A stretch of DNA of 32,202 bases from an uncultured Chitinophagaceae bacterium (lineage in GTDB: Bacteria; Bacteroidota; Bacteroidia; Chitinophagales; Chitinophagaceae): positions 1 to 32,202 of the forward strand of contig CAIVCF010000214.1 in assembly GCA_903904335.1 (NCBI GenBank), written 5' to 3'. The notes beneath the pieces were generated by a model. The model searched no databases and had not been told where the DNA came from. It saw nothing but the letters and a program-made list of their open reading frames with translations. Made by a program: the position numbers and the translations under genes. Below, one piece after another: positions 16,692 to 24,825 of this stretch. Positions within the stretch are counted from its first letter, which is position 1; each line of letters starts with the position of its first letter.

Positions 16692-17360
16692 TTAGCCTTT
16701 ATTATCAAAACTCACACATTCTTTCAATTCTTTTTCGCTATAACTTAATCCGTATTGTTTTAATACATCATCGGGTACACCATTCCATTGATTGGGTGTA
16801 TTCCCCAAATAACCTACATCTTTCACACCAATCTCTGAAGTATAAAAACCTGTTGCGGTTAAATTACGCATCAAATTAAAGAAAGCAACTCCTTGCTGCA
16901 TTTCAGGTTTTGCTTTTTTGGGATAAGCGATTTCATCAACGATTTCAATTTGTTGTTTCGCATCACAATCTTTAAAAGTTTTTTCAAAACGCTTTAAACA
17001 TTGCATGTCCAACCAACGCAATCCGCCACGCATCGGTGTTTGATTCGATGGCATATCAATCACAATAAAAGCAATAAAGTCGGTCACTTTTGCATCAGAT
17101 GCACAACCACTCACTGCATCTCTCGGAATAATAATATCAGCCAACACAGTTATGGTTGCCAATTCATGTTCAGTAAAGAATTTTTCTGCAGCCACTTTTT
17201 TATAATACTCATTTTCTTCTACCATTCTTTCGGGTCCCGTAAATTTTGTCAGCGTACTTTCTTCTGTAATTTTTTTATCGCTGTTCTTACAAGCTTCAAC
17301 AAACACGCCTGTTGCAGCCGTGCCGATCAGTAATGCTTTGATGGATTTTCTTCTGTCCAT
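16692..17360 (-). CDS. Gluconate 2-dehydrogenase subunit 3 family protein
   Basis: A 222-residue small subunit of membrane-associated FAD dehydrogenases; in this family it is needed for export and assembly of the GMC-type catalytic subunit. The N-terminus DRRKSIKALLIGTAATG is a twin-arginine-type signal, and a Cys at 24 (VEAC) could make it a Tat lipoprotein. The domain from about 60 includes LATITVLADIIIPRD, MRGGLRWLDMQC and FFNLMRNLTATGFYTS, then YLGNTPNQWNGVPDDVL, typical of family PF13618. It begins 21 bp after the GMC dehydrogenase stop and is surely cotranscribed. No heme-c subunit is present in the neighbourhood, so the electron acceptor is unknown. Confidence 0.9.
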   Translation of the reverse strand: MDRRKSIKALLIGTAATGVFVEACKNSDKKITEESTLTKFTGPERMVEENEYYKKVAAEKFFTEHELATITVLADIIIPRDAVSGCASDAKVTDFIAFIVIDMPSNQTPMRGGLRWLDMQCLKRFEKTFKDCDAKQQIEIVDEIAYPKKAKPEMQQGVAFFNLMRNLTATGFYTSEIGVKDVGYLGNTPNQWNGVPDDVLKQYGLSYSEKELKECVSFDNKG

Positions 17361-17381
17361 AAAATTTATTTTTAAATAAGA

Positions 17382-19124
17382 TTATAAATTTTGTTTCTTC
17401 AGTTCATCAACAATATGTTCACTGGCACGCATCGCCAACGCCAAAATTGTCCATGTGATATTTTTATCAGCCTGAGAAACAAACTGCCCACCATCCACAC
17501 AAAATAAATTTTTACAATCGTGCGATTGGCTCCATTTATTCAATACAGATTTCTTAGGATCATTTCCCATACGCACTGTTCCAGCTTCATGAATGATATT
17601 ACCGGGATTATGAAGACCATAATTATTATGCGGACCATCATCCCCACCCCAAGTAACCACAGCACCCATACTGTGTAAAATTTCTTTGAATGTTTCTTTC
17701 ATGTGCTTTGCCTGATTTACTTCATAACTGCTCCATGAAGTATGAAAACGTAAAACAGGAATGCCGTATTTATCAACCACATTCGGATCAATTTCGCAAT
17801 AACTGTCTTCTCTTGCAATACCTTCACCTCTTCCCGCCATACCCACATGTGCGCCGAAGAAATAACGGTAATCTTCTTTCAATGAAGCACCATAACCACC
17901 TGCTTCTTTTTGTTTGCCTTTTATTTTATAAGCACCGTTTAAATTTTCAATGTCCCATTGAAATCCATACAAAGGCATTCCAAATCCACCGCCGTATTCA
18001 ATATGATAACCACGTGGAAAATCTAATTTTTTATTATCCAACCACCACGGCGTATACACATGCATGCCGCCAACACCATCTTCATTGTACCTTTTTCTGT
18101 CGAATAATTCCGGAATGATGCCTCCCATATCTGCACCGGTTGAATCATGTAAATATTTTCCAACCACACCGCTTGAGTTTGCAATACCATTCGGATAACG
18201 GGGCGATTTAGAATTCAACATCAATCTTGCGCTTTCACATGCACTTGCAGCAAGGATCACTGTTTTACCAAACACCTGATATTCCTGCAAATCATCTTTA
18301 CTTACATAAGAAATACCTGTTGCCAATCCTTCTTTATTCGTCAGCACTTCACGTGCCATTGCATTCGTAACCAGATCAACATTACCTGTTGCCAATGCAG
18401 GCTTTACCAAAACGGATGATGAAGAAAAATCACCATAGAGTTTACAGCTTCTGCCGCATTGCCCGCAAAAAACACAATTTCTGTCTTTATTGTTGGGCAA
18501 TTGTTTGGTAAGAATAGATAATCGGGAAGGAATAACAGGAATACCAATATTCGTTGCAGCTCTTTTCACAAATAATTCATGCAATCGTGGTTTTGGTGGA
18601 GGTAGAAAAAATCCATCCGGATCATTCGGCAATCCTTCATTTGTTCCGAATATGCCAATCAATTGATCGATCTTATCATAATAAGGTTTTACATCTTCAT
18701 AACCAATGGGCCAATCATCACCTAAACCATCAATACTTTTTCTTTTAAAATCTTTCGGACCGAATCGCAAAGAAATCCTTCCCCAATGATTCGTTCTTCC
18801 ACCCAGCATCCTTGCACGCCACCACTCCCATTTATCACCTTCAGCATGTGTGTAAGGTTCACCATCTACCTGCCATCCCCAATAGGATCCATCAAAATCT
18901 CCGAATGGCCGAAACTTAGTGCTGGCACCACGTCTGGGCGATTCCCAAGGATTTTTAAATTGTGCAGAATTAACAGCGGGGTCAAAATTCGGACCTGCTT
19001 CTACTAAACATACTTTCAATCCGGCATTGGCTAAAACATAAGCTGCCATTCCACCGCCGGCACCCGAACCAACAATAACAGCATCGTATTGTTTGATTTG
19101 TTTTTTGATCTGAAAATCTCCCAT
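17382..19124 (-). CDS. GMC-family FAD-dependent oxidoreductase with Cys-rich cluster
   Basis: A 580-residue flavoprotein that would oxidise an alcohol group of a sugar or sugar alcohol. It has the FAD-binding GSGAGGG (19-25), VEAG (41-44), GGRTNHWGR (109-116) and the C-terminal active-site region, with His512 in IIHEAGTVRMG and Asn555 in ADKNITWT. A CxxCxxCxxxC run (Cys217, 220, 223, 227 in NCVFCGQCGRSC) resembles the iron-sulfur region of bacterial FAD glucose dehydrogenases, so an Fe-S cluster is plausible. The protein has no signal peptide, although its partner, encoded next, has a Tat-type one. I infer co-export of the folded complex to the periplasm. The substrate cannot be named from sequence. 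No clear TAnnTTTG box was found upstream in 19125-19323. Confidence 0.92.
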   Translation of the reverse strand: MGDFQIKKQIKQYDAVIVGSGAGGGMAAYVLANAGLKVCLVEAGPNFDPAVNSAQFKNPWESPRRGASTKFRPFGDFDGSYWGWQVDGEPYTHAEGDKWEWWRARMLGGRTNHWGRISLRFGPKDFKRKSIDGLGDDWPIGYEDVKPYYDKIDQLIGIFGTNEGLPNDPDGFFLPPPKPRLHELFVKRAATNIGIPVIPSRLSILTKQLPNNKDRNCVFCGQCGRSCKLYGDFSSSSVLVKPALATGNVDLVTNAMAREVLTNKEGLATGISYVSKDDLQEYQVFGKTVILAASACESARLMLNSKSPRYPNGIANSSGVVGKYLHDSTGADMGGIIPELFDRKRYNEDGVGGMHVYTPWWLDNKKLDFPRGYHIEYGGGFGMPLYGFQWDIENLNGAYKIKGKQKEAGGYGASLKEDYRYFFGAHVGMAGRGEGIAREDSYCEIDPNVVDKYGIPVLRFHTSWSSYEVNQAKHMKETFKEILHSMGAVVTWGGDDGPHNNYGLHNPGNIIHEAGTVRMGNDPKKSVLNKWSQSHDCKNLFCVDGGQFVSQADKNITWTILALAMRASEHIVDELKKQNL

Positions 19125-19323
19125 ACAGCAAGTTTGTTTTTTAATATTTGAATATAGGATTTTTAGTTTCGTTCGAAATAAGTTTTTGATAAGTTTCTCT
19201 ATATTTTATTAAAAGAAGCAGAAAATGTATCTGCAATTTCCCGACTGCATTAAATTTTAAAAAAATCAACATAATCTTACGATGCTGATTTTGCCAGAAC
19301 AGATTTTATTTTACCTTCGAACT

Positions 19324-19361
19324 AAATTAGTTGCATAGCTAACTAATTTCTGTTAGTTTTG
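19324..19361 (+). promoter_or_regulatory. fadN promoter overlapped by a 9-bp inverted repeat
   Basis: TTG (19331-19333), a 20-bp spacer and TAGTTTTG (19354-19361) fit the Bacteroidota promoter model well, 24 bp before the ATG. The perfect inverted repeat AAATTAGTT/AACTAATTT (19324-19332, 19341-19349; 8-bp centre) covers the -33 element and part of the spacer, and TTAGTT appears a third time on the -7 box (19353-19358). This layout fits repression by a dimeric regulator such as a TetR or MarR protein; the regulator itself is not in the window. Confidence 0.65.
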
Positions 19362-19385
19362 AAATTCCAAAAAAAGCTTGTTGTT

Positions 19386-21761
19386 ATGAAACGTACCATT
19401 AAAAAAGTTGCTGTTCTCGGAAGTGGTGTGATGGGAAGCCGTATTGCCTGTCATTTTGCTGGAGCAGGTGTTCAGGTCTTATTGTTGGATATTGTAGGAA
19501 AAGATGTTCCCGCCGATGCAAAACCTGCACTAAAAAACAAGATCGTTAATGATGCTTTGGCTGCAGCCATCAAAAGCAACCCTTCTCCTGTTTTTACAAA
19601 AGATGTAATAAAGAAGATCACTACCGGAAATTTTGATGATAACATGAAAGATATTGCAGGCTGCGATTGGATCATTGAAGTAGTGGTGGAAAGATTAGAT
19701 ATTAAACAACTCGTTTACGAAAAAGTAGAACAGTTCAGAAAACCAGGAACATTAATTACATCTAATACTTCAGGTATTCCAATACATATGTTAAGTGTTG
19801 GAAGAAGTGATGACTTCAGGAAAAATTTCTGCGGCACACACTTTTTTAATCCACCACGTTATTTGCGTTTATTAGAAATTATTCCAACTCCTGATACCGA
19901 TCCTGCGATTGTTGATTTCTTAATGGAATATGGAGATCTTTATTTAGGTAAGACAACTGTGTTATGTAAAGACACGCCTGCTTTCATTGCCAACAGAATT
20001 GGTGTGTTCAGCATCATGAGCATTTTTCACATCATGGAAAAATTGGGATTGAGTATTGATGAGATCGATGCATTAACAGGACCCATCATTGGTCGCCCGA
20101 AATCAGCCACATTCAGGACCGCTGATGTTGTAGGGATCGATACTTTAGTAAAAGTTGCAAAAGGTGTTGCAGATAATTGTCCCGATGATGAAGCCAAAGA
20201 TATTTTCACCATCCCTGCATGGTTAGACAAAATCGTTGCCAACAATTGGCTCGGCGATAAAACCGGACAAGGATTTTTCAAAAAAATAAAAGGCAGCAGT
20301 AGTAAAGAAATTCAGGTTTTGAATTTGTCAACCTTCGAATACGAAGCAAGAAAGAAACCAAAATTCGCAACAATCGAAACTGCAAAACCTGTTGATGATC
20401 TGAAGCAACGCATTAAAATGGTTTCAGCAGGAACAGATAAAACAGGTGAGTTTTATCGTTTATTTCATTATGCATTGTTCTCTTATATTTCGCATCGTAT
20501 TCCTGAAATATCAGATGAGGTTTATCGCGTTGATGATGCCATGAAAGCTGGATTTGGCTGGGAGATCGGCGCATTTGAAACATGGGATCTCTTAGGTGTT
20601 GCTAAAGTTGTTGCTGCCATGAAAGCTGCAGGATATAAGGTTTCTACCTGGGTTGATGAAATGCTGGCAAGCGGAGCAACTTCATTTTATAAAGTGGAGA
20701 ATGGCAAACGTTTGTATTACGATGTGCCGACAAAATCATACAAAGAATTACCGGGCGGTGATGCATTCATCATCTTAAACAATCATTCAGATAAATTAGT
20801 TTGGAAGAACAGTGCCTGCAAATTATACGATATCGGTGATGGTGTTGCAGGTTTGGAATGGAGTACTAAAATGAACAGCATTGGTGGCGAAGTATTGGAA
20901 GGCATCCAAAAATCAATTGCTGTTGCAGAAGATAAATTCAAAGGATTGGTGATCGCTAATGATGGCGCGAATTTCAGTGCAGGTGCCAATGTGGGAATGA
21001 TATTCATGTTAGCCATTGAACAGGAATATGATGAATTAGATATGGCCATCCGTATGTTCCAGAATACAATGATGCGTTGCAGGTATTCTTCCATTCCCGT
21101 TGTTGTGGCGCCACATGGATTAACACTCGGCGGCGGTTGTGAAATGAATTTACATGCTGATAAAATTTGTGCAGCTGCTGAAACGTATATCGGTTTGGTA
21201 GAATTAGGTGTGGGATTGATTCCCGGCGGTGGTGGCACCAAAGAATTTGTATTACGTGCCAGTGATGAATTGCACAATGATGAACCCGAAACCAATACTT
21301 TAAAAGAAAGGTTCTTTGCCATTGCAACTGCAAAAGTTGCAACCAGTGCACAAGAAGCTTATGATATGGGCATTTTAAGAAAAGGACATGATGAAGTGGT
21401 GATGAATATCGGAAGAAGAATTGCAGAAGCTAAAAAATCTGTGATCGAAATTTATGATGCAGGTTATACAACCCCTCAACAACGCAAAGACATTAAAGTG
21501 TTGGGACGTTTAGGCTTGGGTGCCATGCTTGCTGGCATCAACGGCATGTGGCGCGGCGGTTATGCAACAGACCATGATGCTTTGGTAGCACGCAAATTAG
21601 CGTATGTGATGTGTGGTGGTGATCTGAGTGAACCAACATTGGTCAGTGAACAATATTTATTGGATCTGGAACGTGAAGCATTCTTAAGTTTATGCGGTGA
21701 AAAGAAAACTTTGGAAAGAATTCAAAGTGTACTGAAAAGCGGAAGACCGATCAGGAATTAA
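19386..21761 (+). CDS. fadN: 3-hydroxyacyl-CoA dehydrogenase/enoyl-CoA hydratase fusion, FadN-like
   Basis: A 791-residue bifunctional beta-oxidation enzyme: it hydrates enoyl-CoA and oxidises 3-hydroxyacyl-CoA. The dehydrogenase half comes first: NAD motif VAVLGSGVMGSRIA (residues 9-22), FCGTHFFNPPRYLRLLEIIPT and DTPAFIANRIGVF. A second HAD C-terminal-like region follows. The crotonase half covers about 500-680, with NFSAGANVGM and the catalytic region LTLGGGCEMNLHAD and VELGVGLIPGGGG. This domain order is that of Bacillus FadN, opposite to E. coli FadB/FadJ. ATG 19386 begins nine codons after the in-frame TTG at 19359 and lies 24 bp after a strong promoter. Unlike many relatives, no thiolase or acyl-CoA dehydrogenase gene follows; the gene ends in a terminator and looks monocistronic. 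Confidence 0.93.
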   Translation: MKRTIKKVAVLGSGVMGSRIACHFAGAGVQVLLLDIVGKDVPADAKPALKNKIVNDALAAAIKSNPSPVFTKDVIKKITTGNFDDNMKDIAGCDWIIEVVVERLDIKQLVYEKVEQFRKPGTLITSNTSGIPIHMLSVGRSDDFRKNFCGTHFFNPPRYLRLLEIIPTPDTDPAIVDFLMEYGDLYLGKTTVLCKDTPAFIANRIGVFSIMSIFHIMEKLGLSIDEIDALTGPIIGRPKSATFRTADVVGIDTLVKVAKGVADNCPDDEAKDIFTIPAWLDKIVANNWLGDKTGQGFFKKIKGSSSKEIQVLNLSTFEYEARKKPKFATIETAKPVDDLKQRIKMVSAGTDKTGEFYRLFHYALFSYISHRIPEISDEVYRVDDAMKAGFGWEIGAFETWDLLGVAKVVAAMKAAGYKVSTWVDEMLASGATSFYKVENGKRLYYDVPTKSYKELPGGDAFIILNNHSDKLVWKNSACKLYDIGDGVAGLEWSTKMNSIGGEVLEGIQKSIAVAEDKFKGLVIANDGANFSAGANVGMIFMLAIEQEYDELDMAIRMFQNTMMRCRYSSIPVVVAPHGLTLGGGCEMNLHADKICAAAETYIGLVELGVGLIPGGGGTKEFVLRASDELHNDEPETNTLKERFFAIATAKVATSAQEAYDMGILRKGHDEVVMNIGRRIAEAKKSVIEIYDAGYTTPQQRKDIKVLGRLGLGAMLAGINGMWRGGYATDHDALVARKLAYVMCGGDLSEPTLVSEQYLLDLEREAFLSLCGEKKTLERIQSVLKSGRPIRN

Positions 21762-21788
21762 AAATTAAGAATTAGTAATTAATAATTG

Positions 21789-21820
21789 AAGCGTTGGAAC
21801 TTTTCTGACGCTTTTTTATT
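21789..21820 (+). terminator. fadN terminator
   Basis: AAGCGT pairs with ACGCTT, extended by G-T pairs and one further G-C pair, then TTTTTTATTT. It is preceded by an AT-only stretch of short AATTA-type units (21762-21787). Confidence 0.65.
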
Positions 21821-21891
21821 TAACGCGGTAAATGCTTGCTTAATCCAAATCAAATTTCTATTTTACTATTTCATATTAAAACCTAACGAAA

Positions 21892-22425
21892 ATGAAACAA
21901 ATTTTATCAACTCTTCTTGCCGTAATATGCTTTACGGCATGCAATAACGGAACAAAAGAAGCAGTTATTGTAAAAGACAGCAGCAAGGCTGCCGTTACAC
22001 TTCCTTATCAGATCGGTTATTCTTCTGATTTTGAGATCGGAGACAGCAAGTATGCGCAAATTGTTTTAGGAGCTTGGAAAGATTATGATAATAATGATCT
22101 GAAAAACAGTTTACCCGTTTTTGCCGACAGTGTTACCATGTTTCTCGCAGATGGAACTATTTATTCAAATAAAAAAGATTCAGCAGTTGCATTTATTGCT
22201 AAAGCCAGAGGCAGCATGGCTTCTGCCACTGAAAGTGTAGATGCAGTTGTTGTTTTAAAGAACAAAGGAAAAGATGAAAGCTGGGTTTGTGTTTGGGGCA
22301 AAGAAGTAGATGTAATGAAAGACGGAAAAAAGGATTCTACTTTTTTGAATGAAAACTGGATGTTCAATAAAGATGGAAAAGTCTCCGTCATTCGCCAATA
22401 CGCTGCAAAAATTCCAAAGAAATAA
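21892..22425 (+). CDS. Lipoprotein with NTF2/SnoaL-like domain
   Basis: A 177-residue lipoprotein: hydrophobic leader and lipobox FTAC with Cys17, then a domain of about 130 residues. Segments such as VLGAWKDYDNNDLKNSLPVFADSVTMFLADG, read in parts, fit the NTF2-like (DUF4440/SnoaL) fold: an N-terminal helix that counts a workload, a strand ending FADSV, and C-terminal strands with WVCVWG and ENWMFNKDGKV. Catalytic residues are not evident, and many members are binding proteins. It stands alone between the fadN terminator and its own strong terminator. Confidence 0.75.
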   Translation: MKQILSTLLAVICFTACNNGTKEAVIVKDSSKAAVTLPYQIGYSSDFEIGDSKYAQIVLGAWKDYDNNDLKNSLPVFADSVTMFLADGTIYSNKKDSAVAFIAKARGSMASATESVDAVVVLKNKGKDESWVCVWGKEVDVMKDGKKDSTFLNENWMFNKDGKVSVIRQYAAKIPKK

Positions 22426-22442
22426 GTCAAGCATTGATCAAT

Positions 22443-22475
22443 AAAAAAAGCATCGAGATAATCGATGCTTTTTTT
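22443..22475. terminator. Strong bidirectional terminator
   Basis: AAAAAAAGCATCGA and TCGATGCTTTTTTT form a perfect 14-bp stem with a 5-nt loop. It separates the convergent lipoprotein genes ending at 22425 and 22495. Confidence 0.92.
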
Positions 22476-22494
22476 ATTTGAAAAATAATTTTGA

Positions 22495-23361
22495 TTAATT
22501 CGCTTTATCAGTAAACCTGAATTGATACCACAATAATTCTTCCGTTTGCCCGCTTCTGTTTTCCTGATTATTATAATTGCCCTGTCGGTGCGATCCTCCG
22601 CCTCCCATGCCGATTCCCATTCCAAATCCGCCAAACCCGCCACCCACGCTTACCCTTGGCTGTACCAATCCTGCGTTGTTATGTGCCACATAATTGTTTT
22701 GATTTCTGCCGGCTGAATTGCCGATATCATTATGTACAACAATACCGATACTGAAATTTCTGCGCAGGTTTTTAGCAGTCAATCCGTTTTCCAAAACATA
22801 ATTGATGGGAATGATGGCTTCATACACTAATCCGCTATCAACATTTGTCTTTATTCCCAACTGAATTTTACTTCGCTTATCTTTTACAGAAAATTGCCCG
22901 TTCTCCAATTCATAAAACCCCTTTACATCGTAAGTATCAGATTGCAGTACCATTGCATGTTTTGTATTATTTGTATTAGAAGTATCATTAACAATAGGTT
23001 TTCCGTTTCGCGGAGCTGAGTTTGTGTTACTGATCTTTCTTTCAGGAAAAGTGAGAGAAACATTTTTATTGTTTTCGCCTTTTGCATCAAAATAAAGGGT
23101 AATACCCGATCTTAATATCCTTCTCTCCATCTCATCATCCTTGGATACAACAACGATATAAATGTTTTTCTTGTCGTTGGTGATGTTGTATGACATGGTG
23201 TAATCCTTATTGGCAAACCGTAACGGCATTTGCCATTCATTTGCATAACCATCTGCTGTAACAGGCAAACTCTGGTAATGCCCCTGCGGTGCATCATTGT
23301 GTGCACAAGAAATAATAAAAAGCATCACGAATAAATAAGGTACCAGCTTCATATTTTTCAT
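22495..23361 (-). CDS. Lipoprotein with CBM9-like domain and glycine-rich tail
   Basis: A 288-residue lipoprotein (lipobox FIISC, Cys near residue 19). After it, ADGYANEWQMPLRF, SYNITNDKKNIYIVVV and SGITLYFDAKG resemble the start of CBM9-type/outer-surface sugar-binding domains, where a conserved Trp follows a D-G turn; this is a resemblance only. Near residues 240-258 the chain becomes Gly/Met-rich (GGGFGGFGMGIGMGGGG), followed by an Asn/Gln-rich stretch and a final hydrophobic strand LLWYQFRFT. It lies 89 bp downstream of exbD in the same direction and may be cotranscribed. Function unknown. Confidence 0.7.
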   Translation of the reverse strand: MKNMKLVPYLFVMLFIISCAHNDAPQGHYQSLPVTADGYANEWQMPLRFANKDYTMSYNITNDKKNIYIVVVSKDDEMERRILRSGITLYFDAKGENNKNVSLTFPERKISNTNSAPRNGKPIVNDTSNTNNTKHAMVLQSDTYDVKGFYELENGQFSVKDKRSKIQLGIKTNVDSGLVYEAIIPINYVLENGLTAKNLRRNFSIGIVVHNDIGNSAGRNQNNYVAHNNAGLVQPRVSVGGGFGGFGMGIGMGGGGSHRQGNYNNQENRSGQTEELLWYQFRFTDKAN

Positions 23362-23450
23362 ATCAAATAAATTTACGTACGCAAATTATTTGTGATGAGA
23401 ATAAAAGAAATGCTAAAATAGGTTAAGAAGGAAGACTAAAAGTTAAAACG

Positions 23451-23855
23451 CTATTTCACACCGTTATTATCCACAGCCAAAACAGGAGTTGCACCGAGTT
23501 TTTTAATAACCTGCATCACTTTAATGGTTGTGCCGAGATGGGAAGTGCTGTCGCCATTAATTACTACCGAAGGCTTTTCAGTTTCTTTGGCAAGGAATAT
23601 TTTTAATTCTGTTTCCAATTGATCGAAAGGGATATTCTTTTGTCCGATATAAATATTCTGGTCTTTATCAACGGTGATCACAACCGTTTGTTTTGCTTTC
23701 GTATCACTTTTTGCTTTGGGATTGGAAACCTTGATCACATTGGGATTGGCGAGTGTTGATACGATGAGAAAAAACAATAACAGAATGAACAAAATATCGT
23801 TCAATGCACCGGTATGCACTTCGGGATGTCTTCTGAATCTGCTTTTGATGTTCAT
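23451..23855 (-). CDS. exbD: Biopolymer transport protein ExbD/TolR
   Basis: A 134-residue inner-membrane protein of the proton-driven ExbB-ExbD motor. It has a short cytoplasmic lead, one membrane helix with the conserved proton-channel aspartate (ALNDILFILLLFFLIVS, Asp20), and a periplasmic domain containing VVITVDKDQNIYIGQK and a C-terminal VMQVIKKLGA segment as in ExbD/TolR. It starts 24 bp after exbB. No TonB gene is next to the pair, so the partner could be TonB, a Tol system or a gliding-type system; the class cannot be set from sequence alone. Confidence 0.92.
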   Translation of the reverse strand: MNIKSRFRRHPEVHTGALNDILFILLLFFLIVSTLANPNVIKVSNPKAKSDTKAKQTVVITVDKDQNIYIGQKNIPFDQLETELKIFLAKETEKPSVVINGDSTSHLGTTIKVMQVIKKLGATPVLAVDNNGVK

Positions 23856-23879
23856 CGTAAAGTTTAAACTTTTTAAAAA

Positions 23880-24578
23880 CTATCTTGTCGGCTCTTGCAA
23901 AATATCTATGAATTCCGCACTGGCTATTTCCATTTTATTAGCCGTTTTATCGATTTGCGTGGTCAAATAATTATGTCCCACATAAGCGATCAAACCAATG
24001 ATCAATCCCGTTGCACTTGTTACCATTTTGGTATAGATACCGCCTGCGATCGTATTCAAAGTATATTCACCTGTTGATGCAATGCCGTAAAATAGTTGCA
24101 CCATTCCAATAATGGTTCCTAAGAAACCAAACATCGGAGCAATACCTGCAACCAATGACAAAATATTCAGGTTGCGTTCCATTTTATACATTTCTAATTT
24201 ACCCACATTCTCCATACTTTTTTCGATGGCATCAATGGGTTTGCCGATTCGCTGCAATCCCTTATCGATCATTCTTGCAACAGGATTGTCGGTATTCTTC
24301 GATAAACTTCTTGCCGCAGTTACATTTCCATTGATGATATTATCGCGGATGATGTTCATGAAATTGCCTTCGATCTTCGATGCTTTGCTGATAGCAATCA
24401 TCCTTTCAAAAAAAACAAATATGGCGATCACCAGCAACAAATACAAAGGGTACATGATGGCACCGCCTTTTTGCAGCATATCCCACATCGAAATTTTTTC
24501 AGGTGCTGCAATAGCAGTGGCAGCTTTATGCAAAGTATCTACTGCATTATTTACACCCACTTGAAGAAAATAAAACAT
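23880..24578 (-). CDS. exbB: MotA/TolQ/ExbB proton channel family protein
   Basis: A 232-residue membrane protein with three helices: about 42-60 (YPLYLLLVIAIFVFFERM), about 140-168 (NILSLVAGIAPMFGFLGTI, then IGMVQLF) and about 185-208 (MVTSATGLIIGLIAYVGHNYL). The LxxVAxxAPxxGxLGTxxG-type signature of the family is clear. With ExbD it forms the proton channel that energises outer-membrane transport or related envelope motors. The N-terminal 40 residues before the first helix are longer than in minimal ExbB proteins and end in a Pro-Glu segment, as in other Bacteroidota homologues. It is the first gene of the pair; 247 bp separate it from the divergent ATPase gene, with a small GTAAC-AA-GTTAC palindrome near its start. 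Confidence 0.92.
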   Translation of the reverse strand: MFYFLQVGVNNAVDTLHKAATAIAAPEKISMWDMLQKGGAIMYPLYLLLVIAIFVFFERMIAISKASKIEGNFMNIIRDNIINGNVTAARSLSKNTDNPVARMIDKGLQRIGKPIDAIEKSMENVGKLEMYKMERNLNILSLVAGIAPMFGFLGTIIGMVQLFYGIASTGEYTLNTIAGGIYTKMVTSATGLIIGLIAYVGHNYLTTQIDKTANKMEIASAEFIDILQEPTR

Positions 24579-24825
24579 ATTGTTGATTTTGGATGATACT
24601 AAAGTAACAAGTTACACAAAGGAACTGCTCTGCTGTTAATAAAAATGTTATAGTTTAATTTTTAGGAAAGCTTTTGCACATTGAAAGAACAGCATAAGGT
24701 ATTGCAGATGATTGATGACGGGTGATAAATAGAAAATAAGATTTATCCGCAATCGATAATCAATACGTATCAAAAATGATGCTCGGTAGAACTTCATTCA
24801 TAACTTGTACAACAAATAAAAATTT

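Noticed and set aside
20783-21322. 179-codon minus-strand ORF opposite fadN
   Set aside because: It is antisense to the conserved crotonase domain; its Ser/Pro/Asn-rich product is a typical shadow.
24579-24825. Mg2+-sensing riboswitch before the MgtA-like gene
   Set aside because: No M-box-like conserved helices or terminator/antiterminator pair could be recognised in the 247 bp.
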